DNA from: JBCLLP01 sp039738635 | GTDB lineage: Bacteria > Patescibacteriota > Saccharimonadia > CAILAD01 > BJGX01 | Direction: 5' to 3' | Assembly (NCBI GenBank): GCA_039738635.1 | Contig: JBCLLN010000001.1 | Span: 44,909 to 108,908, forward strand | DNA length: 64,000 nt | Shown: positions 16,520 to 24,316 of the stretch, one piece after another | How the letters are laid out: the number at the start of each line of letters is the position of its first letter | How positions within the stretch are numbered: position 1 is the stretch's first letter | Translations under genes and position numbers: made by a program | The notes under the pieces: model-generated | What the model was told of the DNA's origin: nothing | The model's database searches: none | The model's input: only the letters and a program-made list of their open reading frames with translations

Positions 16520-17742
16520 AAAAAGTTACTCCAAAAACCACCACATCTATCAGGGCCTATGAAAAAGCCGTAGGTACAGACACTATGGCAGAGCTAGAAC
16601 TTGCCAGTAAACCACTCCAAGGATTGCGTATCGCCGAAATTAACGCAACAGCAGTTGGGGGTGGGGTAGCAGAGCTTTTGAACGGCCAAATACCGCTCGC
16701 TCGAGCCCTAGGCGTACTTTCAGATTGGTATGTTCTACCCCCTGACGAGAAGTTTTTTAAAACCACCAAGGGTCTCCATAACTGTCTGCAAGGCCAGTGC
16801 GCCCTAGAGACTGTTTTAGATTTTGAGTATTATCAACAATACCACGACTCAATAGCTCATAGCATACCAGAAGCTGACCTGTATATACTGCACGACCCCC
16901 AAACCCTTGGCTTGGTGCCATTTCTCAAGGGCAAACCAGTTGTTTGGCGATGCCACATTGATTTGACCCAGGCCGACCCCACTAGCCTGGATTGGTTACG
17001 TAAATACTACCCTTATTTTCAAAAGGTCATATTCTCGCTAGAAGCATATGTACATGGGCTCGAACATTCCAAGGTCTCTATTGTTCACCCTGCTATTGAT
17101 CCATTGAGTGATAAGAATATTGAGCTTCTTGGTCCTCAACAGCATGTTGCACTAAAAAAACTCAAGATTGACATTAAAAAACCATATATTTTACAAGTTT
17201 CACGGTTTGATAAATTCAAAGACCCTCTTGGTGTTATCAGGATTTACGAACAGTTAAGGAGAAAAATACCCGATTTGCAATGTGTACTGGCTGGCAATTA
17301 CGCCACCGATGACCCAGAAGGGATTGAATACTATGCCATGTCACAAGCCAAAGCCCAGCAAGTGCAAGGTGGTGGCGTGCACTTTGTACTAGGCGCCACG
17401 GATACGCAGATTAATGCCTTGCAACAGAATGCGGCAATTGTTATTCAAAACTCTACTCGTGAAGGCTTTGGCTTAACAGTCACTGAGGCATTATGGAAAA
17501 AGAAGATCGTTTTTAGCCATCCGGTTGGCGGTATTGCTCTGCAAGTTATTAACGACAGGACTGGCTATTATATAAGTGATGATACTACCCAAGCCATTGG
17601 CATAATGAGTGATGTTATTGATCGCCCGCATATCTATGCCATGATAGGCCTGGCTGCCCACGAACATGTCAAAAGACAGTTTGTGCTCCCTGTGATGCTC
17701 AAAGATTACTTCAACACTTATTCTGAAGCTCTTAATTCTTAA
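16516..17742 (+). CDS. Trehalose glycosyltransferring synthase (TreT-like, GT4)
   Basis: This retaining GT-B glycosyltransferase is expected to join NDP-glucose and glucose into trehalose, an osmoprotectant. The N-terminal part has the TreT-like ATAVGGGVAELL loop and LHDPQTLGLVP with VWRCHIDL. The C-terminal nucleotide-binding half has ILQVSRFDKFKDPLGVI and the GT4 E-x7-E motif EGFGLTVTE. At 408 residues it matches archaeal and bacterial TreT. A trehalose phosphorylase activity is the main alternative. It overlaps the ROK kinase by 4 nt and ends at a strong terminator. Confidence 0.83.
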   Translation: MKKVTPKTTTSIRAYEKAVGTDTMAELELASKPLQGLRIAEINATAVGGGVAELLNGQIPLARALGVLSDWYVLPPDEKFFKTTKGLHNCLQGQCALETVLDFEYYQQYHDSIAHSIPEADLYILHDPQTLGLVPFLKGKPVVWRCHIDLTQADPTSLDWLRKYYPYFQKVIFSLEAYVHGLEHSKVSIVHPAIDPLSDKNIELLGPQQHVALKKLKIDIKKPYILQVSRFDKFKDPLGVIRIYEQLRRKIPDLQCVLAGNYATDDPEGIEYYAMSQAKAQQVQGGGVHFVLGATDTQINALQQNAAIVIQNSTREGFGLTVTEALWKKKIVFSHPVGGIALQVINDRTGYYISDDTTQAIGIMSDVIDRPHIYAMIGLAAHEHVKRQFVLPVMLKDYFNTYSEALNS

Positions 17743-17747
17743 AGTAC

Positions 17748-17764
17748 CCAGGGTGTCTCCCTGG
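17748..17764 (-). repeat. CCAGGG-AGACA-CCCTGG hairpin repeat, copy 2 (inverted)
   Basis: Reverse complement of the element at 12850 and 20350, with a similar ATTATT-rich flank. Confidence 0.85.
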
Positions 17765-17780
17765 AATAATAGTAGTAATG

Positions 17781-17829
17781 TTCTAGACTAACACGCCCCA
17801 GCCAAGCTGGGCAATATTAACAAAGACCG
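17781..17829 (+). repeat. CCAGCCAA-CTGG repeat, copy 2
   Basis: Matches 15506-15552. Here CCAGCCAAGCTGG is a perfect small hairpin and the element leads into a terminator. Confidence 0.75.
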
Positions 17830-17850
17830 GGTTCTATGACCCGTTTTTTT
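17828..17850 (+). terminator. Terminator after the trehalose synthase gene
   Basis: CGGGT, loop TCTATG, ACCCG, then seven Ts. Confidence 0.9.
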
Positions 17851-17906
17851 ATTTTTTACTATAACTTTGTGTTGTTATATACTAAGGTGTATCAAACCAA
17901 TACTAA

Positions 17907-19355
17907 ATGATAGCCTACACAAACTACTTACTTAAGAGATTTTATGAATCTAGCAATATTCGCTTGCACCGGTTTGCCCAAAAAACTATTTTTGGGCAAA
18001 GACAGAGTGAGATTACTGATAAGAATTTCATAGACTTAGAGTCAACTGGTATAAACGTTGTAGTGAATAAGAAAATACCCAAGCTTGCTTGGCTTTGTGA
18101 AATTACTAAAGACCAATATACATTTTTTATTGGTCACATGGTAGAACATTCCAATAATTATATCTTCGAAGGTGCCTGGAATGGATCATTTAAGCAAGCA
18201 GATTTTGACAGAACAGAGTTTGTATTTGGCTCTGGAGCTAGATTACGTAAAAACAAAATTATCTTTGTACCGCCCAAACATGGGCTAGAGAGTATTTTTG
18301 TTTTGTATGACAAAAAACTTGATAAATATTATGTTTCAAACACAATTTGTTTTGTTCTTGCTCAATCAGCACTAACTATAAATGATAAGTTTTATAAAAA
18401 AACTGCCAAAGTATTATATGAAACCGGTAGAGTTGCTACTGAGATTGGCGTAGATAGGTATAATCGCATATTAGTAGAAGACAAAAATTATAAATTGCTA
18501 AGAATGACATATTATAATTTTTCTGTTGGCAAAAGTGGAAATATTAAACTCTACAATACAGCTATAGGTAAGCATTTTGAGTCTTACGCTGAATATAAAA
18601 AATTACTTCTTTCTACAGCAAAAAAAGTCATGCAAAACGCGACCGACAAAACCAGAAAGACAAAATATACAGCCATATCCTCAATATCTAAGGGCTATGA
18701 TTCTGTTGCGGTAACATCACTAGTAACGAGTCTGGGCCTAAAATCTGCCTTGACTCTGAGTGGTACTGTCTATAACTACAATGATTCTGGTGAAGAGATA
18801 GCGAAAAAGCTGGGTCTAAAAGCATTTACCTTTAGACACATGTTAGCAAAAAACATTAAGAACCTAAACACCGACTTTCATAAAAGAAAAAAGAAGCAAG
18901 CGCTTGAGTTTATAGCTACCGAAGGGTTGGGCGACGATGTTGGATTTTTGCCGTTCGAGCCCAAACTTGGTAACAAACTGTACTTTTCGGGTGCTTATGG
19001 GGACATTGTTTGGGGAAAGAACAAAAAACTACTGCCTGGCTTTATTAAGCCAAAATCCTTTGCCAAAAGCCTAACTGAATTTAGACTAAGAGTCGGATTT
19101 GTTCATATTCCGCTTATCGCAGTGGGGTCGCGTTATGCCGCGCCACTAGCAAAAATTTCTTTTGGTAAAGATATGAAGCCGTATTCTATTGGTGGAGATT
19201 ATGATAGGCCAATCCCGCGGAGAATTGCTGAGGAGGCGGGGGTTACTCGGGAATCTTTTGGCATACAAAAAAGTGCCTCTTCTCCTCTAATAACTAACAG
19301 GGCTGATATATTTGACGAGAGCATTACTTGTATTACAAAAAGATATAAGATATAG
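17907..19355 (+). CDS. Asparagine-synthase-like PP-loop ATPase
   Basis: The 482-residue protein carries a PP-loop, SSISKGYDS (S258-S266), the ATP-pyrophosphatase motif of asparagine synthetase C-terminal domains, and a later FSGAYGDIVWG corresponding to the SGxGGDE segment. The end, RPIPRRIAEEAGVTRESFG, is also typical of AsnB-like proteins. The N-terminus does not begin with Met-Cys, so it lacks a normal glutaminase domain and would need ammonia, a partner, or an amine substrate. Known relatives make amides in asparagine, lasso peptide or surface-sugar pathways. It precedes a secreted protein gene; the substrate is unknown. Confidence 0.65.
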   Translation: MIAYTNYLLKRFYESSNIRLHRFAQKTIFGQRQSEITDKNFIDLESTGINVVVNKKIPKLAWLCEITKDQYTFFIGHMVEHSNNYIFEGAWNGSFKQADFDRTEFVFGSGARLRKNKIIFVPPKHGLESIFVLYDKKLDKYYVSNTICFVLAQSALTINDKFYKKTAKVLYETGRVATEIGVDRYNRILVEDKNYKLLRMTYYNFSVGKSGNIKLYNTAIGKHFESYAEYKKLLLSTAKKVMQNATDKTRKTKYTAISSISKGYDSVAVTSLVTSLGLKSALTLSGTVYNYNDSGEEIAKKLGLKAFTFRHMLAKNIKNLNTDFHKRKKKQALEFIATEGLGDDVGFLPFEPKLGNKLYFSGAYGDIVWGKNKKLLPGFIKPKSFAKSLTEFRLRVGFVHIPLIAVGSRYAAPLAKISFGKDMKPYSIGGDYDRPIPRRIAEEAGVTRESFGIQKSASSPLITNRADIFDESITCITKRYKI

Positions 19356-19376
19356 CCCTTTTTGTAATGAATTAGC

Positions 19377-19405
19377 TTGACAGACCTATATAAAATACAT
19401 AACAA
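19377..19405 (+). promoter_or_regulatory. Putative sigma-70-type promoter of the secreted protein gene
   Basis: TTGACA (19377-19382), 17-bp spacer, TAACAA(T). The -35 is consensus, the -10 moderate. Confidence 0.45.
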
Positions 19406-19441
19406 TAGAGCATAAGCATTTATTGCTAATAAATATTTGGT

Positions 19442-20281
19442 ATGATTCATAAGAAAAAATCAACAATGGTTAAATCAGATAAGTTCTACAATAAAGAACT
19501 GATTTTTACTCCTCCCAAATTATTTGATAAAAAAATGTTAGTTTTTGTTGTCTTGTTCGTGGCAATTGGCAGTTACCTTCTCTTTACTAGCTTTGCAGCA
19601 ACCATTCCACTCAGCAGTTATTATCCTAACTCTACTAGATATAAAGCTGGTTATTACCTAGAAGGCAATAACTACGCCAATCCTCAAGCACCAAGTCGTT
19701 CAGTGCTTTGGTTCCAATCAACTGGAGGAGGCTCATTTAAGCAGTTTAACTCTGCACCTTATGAGCAATGCCACTGGGATTTACTGAACTGGACTAAGAC
19801 CACTCTTATTTATACCAAGACTCACAACCAGTGCGGTACAAACAATAATGAGATCGTTTACTCACCTGGTGTTAGCTTTATGCCTAAAAGCTTGAATAGC
19901 AGCCAAACTTGGTCTGTGAGCGGAACTTCGGCAGCAACCTACTATAACCAAGGCAAGATAGTATGTACTGGTACAAATACTTGGAATTCCAAGGTCCTTG
20001 GTTGGGTAGCGCTTACTCCCGCCCAACAAGCATTGCATATCCAGAATAACCAATCCACCTATTGGACATCCGGATCGGATCCATCAGGTTGCTCAATGGG
20101 ATCTACCACCAAATGGCAAGAAAACTTCTATCTTGTAGCTAGTCTACCAATTACAGGAACTACAAATTCGGACCTAGCCCTTAAACGACAAGTAGGAGGC
20201 AACGTTGATAGTTACAACGCAACTCATCGGTGGAGTTATGATGTTTGGTTTGATAGCTGGAATAAATTGCCTACAAAATAA
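19442..20281 (+). CDS. Secreted or membrane-anchored protein, aromatic-rich, unknown function
   Basis: The first 36 residues are Lys-rich, followed by a hydrophobic segment (MLVFVVLFVAIGSYLLF) and TSFAA, a plausible signal peptide or anchor. The remaining 225 residues are rich in Ser, Thr, Asn, Tyr and Trp with several Cys, as in exported carbohydrate- or surface-binding proteins. No domain was recognised. Two in-frame ATGs (19442, 19469) are possible starts. It has its own promoter and terminator. Confidence 0.65.
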   Translation: MIHKKKSTMVKSDKFYNKELIFTPPKLFDKKMLVFVVLFVAIGSYLLFTSFAATIPLSSYYPNSTRYKAGYYLEGNNYANPQAPSRSVLWFQSTGGGSFKQFNSAPYEQCHWDLLNWTKTTLIYTKTHNQCGTNNNEIVYSPGVSFMPKSLNSSQTWSVSGTSAATYYNQGKIVCTGTNTWNSKVLGWVALTPAQQALHIQNNQSTYWTSGSDPSGCSMGSTTKWQENFYLVASLPITGTTNSDLALKRQVGGNVDSYNATHRWSYDVWFDSWNKLPTK

Positions 20282-20301
20282 ATGCGTATCGTATGGCTGG
20301 A

Positions 20302-20370
20302 CTGGAGGACTGTCCTCTAACAGATAGAGCTTATGTGATACTATTCATTCCAGGGAGACACCCTGGATTA
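20302..20370 (+). repeat. 69-bp composite repeat, copy 1 (contains CCAGGG hairpin copy 3)
   Basis: CTGGAGGACTGTCCTCTA (a hairpin), then AGATAGAG, TTATGTGATACTATTCATT and CCAGGGAGACACCCTGG (20350-20366). It matches 20703-20771 with about four differences; the SemiSWEET gene sits between the two. Confidence 0.88.
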
Positions 20371-20394
20371 AAGAAGCCGTCGAGGCTTCTTTTT
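20371..20394 (+). terminator. Terminator after the secreted protein gene
   Basis: AGAAGCC, loop GTCGA, GGCTTCT, TTTT. Confidence 0.85.
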
Positions 20395-20396
20395 GC

Positions 20397-20402
20397 TATA
20401 AT
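20397..20402 (+). promoter_or_regulatory. TATAAT box of the SemiSWEET gene
   Basis: Nine bases before ATG 20412, implying a leader of two or three bases. Confidence 0.5.
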
Positions 20403-20411
20403 AAATGCGTA

Positions 20412-20687
20412 ATGAATTTATTAGATATTCTAACTATACTTTCGTATATTGCCCTAAATATAGATATTGCCTTCCAGATGAGACAGGTTTATATAAGCAA
20501 GTCATCAAAAAACCTTTCTTTGGTTGGTCTAACCATCCGTTATATGGCAATTATCATTATCCTCATTAAGTTTATGACCCTAAGTGATTTACCACTTATT
20601 ATAGGGCAAGGGCTGATTCTGGTGACCTTTACGGCCTATTTTGCACTGGCTGTTTTTTACTTCACTAAACGAAACAACAAACATTAA
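20412..20687 (+). CDS. SemiSWEET/PQ-loop family small transporter
   Basis: The 91-residue protein has three hydrophobic helices (about 5-22, 42-58, 62-84), the SemiSWEET half-transporter layout that works as a dimer in sugar transport. FQMRQVYISKSSKNLS after helix 1 matches the PQ-loop region, though the PQ pair itself reads RQ. It lies between two copies of a 69-bp repeat with its own terminator upstream, so it looks like an independent unit. Substrate unknown. Confidence 0.72.
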   Translation: MNLLDILTILSYIALNIDIAFQMRQVYISKSSKNLSLVGLTIRYMAIIIILIKFMTLSDLPLIIGQGLILVTFTAYFALAVFYFTKRNNKH

Positions 20688-20702
20688 AAAGTAGTTGCTT
20701 TC

Positions 20703-20771
20703 CTGGAGGATTGTCCTCTAATAGATAGAGTTTATGTGATACTATTCATTCCAGGGAGACACCCTCGATTA
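20703..20771 (+). repeat. 69-bp composite repeat, copy 2 (CCAGGG hairpin copy 4)
   Basis: Second copy of 20302-20370. The terminal hairpin reads CCCTCG instead of CCCTGG (20751-20767), weakening the stem. Confidence 0.88.
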
Positions 20772-20793
20772 ATCAATAAGAAAGGTTGTAATA

Positions 20794-21330
20794 ATGAAAA
20801 AAAAGATACTTTTTTTTGATGGTGATGGAACCCTATGGTATCCAACATCAACTAAGCGCACCGAAAAACCGCATTGGATATATCATAATCCACTTACAAA
20901 AGATAATCATCTAGAACACCTTTCATTAACACCTGGAACACGAAAAACTCTTGCAGTGTTTAAGAAAAAAGGCATATATCTTGTCGTTGTGTCGGCAAAT
21001 CCAAACCCCGAAGAACAGGCCGTGAAGGAGATTAAAGAACGCTTAGACTACTTTAAAATTAGTGATCTCTTTTATTCTTGTCGGGCTTCCGCCGGAGATG
21101 ATCCTAATGGAAAGGTCGCAATTATCCTTGATATAATAAAAAAACTCAACCTAACTAAAGAAGACGCCTTAATGGTTGGTGATAGTTACTTCTACGACTA
21201 TCTTGCCCCAAAAGAAGCTGGCATTGATGCATTATTCATTGAAAATGAAGTATCGAGAATGCCAGAAGAAATACCAACTAACCTACAAACCATAAAAGAG
21301 GTCTCGGACCTACTTGGTATATTAGAATAG
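20794..21330 (+). CDS. HAD-superfamily phosphatase
   Basis: The 178-residue product has the HAD nucleophile motif D9-G-D11-G-T13, VVSANP for motif II, a downstream Lys (NGKVAIIL) and the acidic motif MVGDSYFYD. These proteins use an Asp-phosphate intermediate to dephosphorylate small metabolites. It resembles magnesium-dependent phosphatase-1-like members with a short C1 cap (HWIYHNPLTKDNH). Cytoplasmic; AAAGGT-like sequence lies upstream of the ATG. Substrate unknown. Confidence 0.8.
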   Translation: MKKKILFFDGDGTLWYPTSTKRTEKPHWIYHNPLTKDNHLEHLSLTPGTRKTLAVFKKKGIYLVVVSANPNPEEQAVKEIKERLDYFKISDLFYSCRASAGDDPNGKVAIILDIIKKLNLTKEDALMVGDSYFYDYLAPKEAGIDALFIENEVSRMPEEIPTNLQTIKEVSDLLGILE

Positions 21331-21358
21331 CTCTCCCCTCCTAATATATATTTGATGA

Positions 21359-21364
21359 TATAAT
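21359..21364 (+). promoter_or_regulatory. TATAAT box, leaderless start
   Basis: Six bases before ATG 21371. Confidence 0.6.
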
Positions 21365-21370
21365 TTATAT

Positions 21371-21727
21371 ATGCACAGATACCTAATGGTCTTAATATTC
21401 GCTTTGTTTTTCTTTTTGGCATTTTTGGTATCTCCCGAGTTCAAGTACGACAGGGTCTGCGTGGACCAGAACAACCCTTTTAGCTGTGAAGACAAGTGGA
21501 AGATTGATTATAAAAAAGTTAGATTCATGGGTGGAGCAAGCATTATTAAATTCGCCATAACCGGTAAGCCAATCGGTACAAATGGGGATTATGTTCCAGT
21601 TGTAGGCATTACACTAGCTAGCTCTACTATCATGGCACTAATACTGTCTTTTGTGACAATTAGAATATTTAATAACATAAGGCATTCAAAGCACTCTGTT
21701 CAAAAAAATCACAAAAAAAAAGAGTAG
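21371..21727 (+). CDS. Small two-TM membrane protein of unknown function
   Basis: The 118-residue product has hydrophobic segments at about 4-20 and 76-97 with a polar 55-residue loop between them containing two Cys, and a Lys/His-rich tail. Both ends are probably cytoplasmic and the loop exported. No family recognised. It is transcribed from an adjacent TATAAT box and followed by DUF2130. Confidence 0.55.
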   Translation: MHRYLMVLIFALFFFLAFLVSPEFKYDRVCVDQNNPFSCEDKWKIDYKKVRFMGGASIIKFAITGKPIGTNGDYVPVVGITLASSTIMALILSFVTIRIFNNIRHSKHSVQKNHKKKE

Positions 21728-21858
21728 CGACACCTAGACGGTACATGACTGCCCGAGAACTTAATAACACTAATTGTGGTTTTAAGGTATAATCACTACT
21801 CAAGGGCGTTATAGTTGGAGAGCCCGCTAATGCATAGTAATAGTATAAGGAGAATTAT

Positions 21859-23052
21859 ATGAATGAAATTGTATGCCCAAACTGTAAGAAAACATTTAAG
21901 CTAGATGGATCTGATTTTTCTAATATCCTCAAGCAGGTTCGTGACCATGAATTCAAAGAAGAGCTACAGGCGCGGGAGGCCCTTTTAAGACAAGAGGGTC
22001 TAAAAGACATAAAACTTGCCCAGGAACGAACAAAGAATGAATTGCAAGCTGAGCTAACAAAAAAAGACATCTTGCTGGCCGAATTAAATGCTAGAGTTAA
22101 ATCGGCAGATACAGAAAAAACACTAGCCATTGCCGAGACAATCAATAGATCAGAAAAAGATCGCAACGAATTGCTGGTAGAATTAGCCACTAAAGAAAAT
22201 GAGAAAAAACTGGTGGAAACAAACCTAAGGGATAAATACGAGGGCGAATTAAAACTAAAAGATGAGGCAATTGCCTATCATAAAGACTTTAAGGCCAGGC
22301 TTTCTACCAAGATGGTGGGCGAAACACTAGAACAGCACTGCGAGACAGAGTTTAATAAACTCCGCGCTACAGCCTTTGAGAATGCCTATTTTGAAAAAGA
22401 TAACGACGCCAAGACTGGCAGTAAGGGCGACTACATCTATCGTGAAAATGATGGATCTGGAAATGAGATTATTTCTATTATGTTTGAGATGAAAAACGAG
22501 ACAGATACAACAGCAAGTAAGAAAAAAAATGAAGACTTTTTAAGAGAGCTAGACAAGGATCGTGCCGAGAAAAAGTGCGAATATGCTGTACTTGTTTCAC
22601 TTTTAGAAGCCGACAGCGAGCTTTATAATACTGGCATTGTTGATGTATCGTACCGACAGACCAAAATGTATGTTATTCGCCCACAGTTCTTTATACCTAT
22701 CATAACTCTACTGCGTAACGCCGCCCTAAATTCCATGAAGTATAAAGCTGAGCTGGCGCTGATGAAGAACCAAAATATTGATATCACCGACTTTGAAGAC
22801 AATGTAGATCAGTTCAGGGAAGGGTTTGCTCGCAACTATGACCTGGCCAGCCGAAAGTTTAGGACCGCCATAGATGAGATAGATAAAACTATCGATCACC
22901 TCCAAAAGACCAAGGATAATCTGTTGGCATCCGAGAATAACTTACGGCTCGCCAACGACAAGGCAGACGAGTTAACAATAAAAAAACTGACTCATAACAA
23001 CCCCACAATGACAGCCAAATTTGAGGAGCTTGAGGATAGTAAAGATAGCTAG
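21859..23052 (+). CDS. DUF2130-family coiled-coil protein
   Basis: This 397-residue protein begins with a CPNC zinc-knuckle half (C6, C9), continues with a charged coiled coil (about 30-145), and then the DUF2130 core, recognisable by GETLEQHCETEFN, GSKGDYIYRE, and FEMKNE followed by KKNEDFLRELDKDRAEKKCEYA. The core carries the acidic/Lys arrangement of a restriction-endonuclease-like fold (GDY...FEMK), so a nuclease-related role is often suggested, without proof. A second coiled coil ends the protein. AAGGAGA precedes the ATG. Confidence 0.8.
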   Translation: MNEIVCPNCKKTFKLDGSDFSNILKQVRDHEFKEELQAREALLRQEGLKDIKLAQERTKNELQAELTKKDILLAELNARVKSADTEKTLAIAETINRSEKDRNELLVELATKENEKKLVETNLRDKYEGELKLKDEAIAYHKDFKARLSTKMVGETLEQHCETEFNKLRATAFENAYFEKDNDAKTGSKGDYIYRENDGSGNEIISIMFEMKNETDTTASKKKNEDFLRELDKDRAEKKCEYAVLVSLLEADSELYNTGIVDVSYRQTKMYVIRPQFFIPIITLLRNAALNSMKYKAELALMKNQNIDITDFEDNVDQFREGFARNYDLASRKFRTAIDEIDKTIDHLQKTKDNLLASENNLRLANDKADELTIKKLTHNNPTMTAKFEELEDSKDS

Positions 23053-23101
23053 AGAACTAGCCAGCGTATAATTATCGAGCTTTTGCCCTACGCTTTAGGA
23101 C

Positions 23102-23234
23102 CGAACCTCCTTACTACATTACCCTCCCTCTCTGCTAAAAATTTAGCAAAAGTGTTTTTGATTGCTTTGGGCGCGCTGTTTACTGCATCAGCATATTTGT
23201 AATTCTCTAACCTGGAAAAGGCCAGGCCTTTTTT
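23102..23234 (+). repeat. Composite repeat upstream of the TraB-like gene
   Basis: The left part has CGAACCT and ACATTACCCTCCC (23102-23128). The right part (23192-23234) has CATATTTGTAATTCTCTAACC and AAAAGGCCAGGCCTTTT. Both parts recur at 24092-24237. The middle differs between copies: here it holds TGCTAAA/TTTAGCA, there a hammerhead ribozyme. The terminal palindrome plus T-run can terminate transcription. Confidence 0.82.
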
Positions 23235-23271
23235 GTAGTGCATTGGGTGTTTTTTTGGTAAAATTAAAGTA

Positions 23272-24063
23272 ATGAAATCCTTATTCCTCACAAATCAAGA
23301 GATGTCGGCCGTTTACGAACAGAGAGAGCACGATGGGTTGAGCAATGAGCTCTATACCCTTAATCTCAATTCCGCATCAAGCCGGTTCATCTTTTGTGGG
23401 AGCCGACATACAAATATCCCAGAAGATAAACAGTTTGGAGAAATAGAAGCACTGTGGGCTGAGTTCACTTCCCTACCGGGCAACAAAGTTGCGTTCTGCG
23501 AAGGTAGGGTTCGGCCAATAGATGGCAAATCTCGTGAACAAGCAATCATCACAGGTGGTGACCCTGGTTTAATTTGTTATCTAGCAAAACGAGATGGCAT
23601 CGAACTCATATCGCCTGAACCAGACATGAATCTTGAGGTCCGCAAGCTAGTTGCAGCATTTGGCCCAGAGAAAACCGCCCTCTACTACTTCGACCGCCAG
23701 ATGTACCAATGGGCTCGGGCAGACTTTCGGCATCGTGGAAATGTCCAAGAATATATCCTAGGCTTTATCAAACAGTTTCCAACAGCAGAATTACAAGGTC
23801 TTAAGCTAACTCCAAATGTACTCTACAATATTTTTCAAAAGGAGACGGGCAAGGCGTTTTCGTTTATTGAAATACAAACTATCCATAACCTCTTGGCTCC
23901 GAATAGCAATGAGGTTGCGTCAATGTCGAGCCTACACCGCAATGAGAGCATCTTTGATACGGTCAAAAGCTATAAAGGTAATGGTTACAATATCTTTATA
24001 GTCTACGGCTCGGGCCACGCTATCGTGCTGGAGCCAGCACTGAGAGAGTTATACGCAAAATGA
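23272..24063 (+). CDS. TraB/ChaN-like protein of unknown function
   Basis: The 263-residue product contains FCGSRHTN near residue 42 and ends with IVYGSGHAIVLEPALRELY. This pair resembles the GxxH and C-terminal G-H motifs of TraB/GumN or ChaN-like (EreA-related) proteins, some of which are metal-dependent hydrolases. AFCEGRVRP supplies a conserved-looking Glu. The assignment rests on these short motifs only. A TAAAAT box seven bases before the ATG suggests a leaderless transcript. The gene lies exactly between two composite repeats. Confidence 0.45.
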   Translation: MKSLFLTNQEMSAVYEQREHDGLSNELYTLNLNSASSRFIFCGSRHTNIPEDKQFGEIEALWAEFTSLPGNKVAFCEGRVRPIDGKSREQAIITGGDPGLICYLAKRDGIELISPEPDMNLEVRKLVAAFGPEKTALYYFDRQMYQWARADFRHRGNVQEYILGFIKQFPTAELQGLKLTPNVLYNIFQKETGKAFSFIEIQTIHNLLAPNSNEVASMSSLHRNESIFDTVKSYKGNGYNIFIVYGSGHAIVLEPALRELYAK

Positions 24064-24091
24064 CACCAGCAGGCCGGCTCAGCGTTGGGGG

Positions 24092-24237
24092 CGAACCTAT
24101 TGGTGACATTACCCTCCCGAAACATTACCGCGTAACCTCAATAACTAATAGTTATTCTGATGAGTCCTAATGTGAGGACGAAAGGTTACGGGGCGCATAT
24201 TTGTAATTCTCTAACCTGGAAAAGGCCAGGCCTTTTT
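24092..24237 (+). repeat. Composite repeat downstream of the TraB-like gene, containing a hammerhead
   Basis: Flanks match 23102-23128 and 23192-23234; the variable middle is the ribozyme at 24131-24190. It ends in AAAAGGCCAGGCCTTTTT, a terminator-like palindrome. Confidence 0.82.
24131..24190 (+). ncRNA. Hammerhead ribozyme, type III
   Basis: All core elements are present in order. Stem III is CGTAACC (24131-24137) with GGTTACG (24184-24190), 7 bp. The cleavage triplet CTC ends at 24139. Stem I is AATAAC/GTTATT (24140-24156) with loop TAATA. CTGATGA covers 24157-24163, stem II is GTCC/GGAC (24164-24179), and GAAA covers 24180-24183. Self-cleavage is predicted after C24139. It lies between two genes inside a repeat, with a terminator palindrome 30 nt downstream. 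Confidence 0.92.
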
Positions 24238-24316
24238 GCTTGGATTTGCAAACCATTGTCTTATATTGAATAAAGCCGTACAATGTCCTTAAGTTCCTTG
24301 ACTTTAGGGAGGTAAA

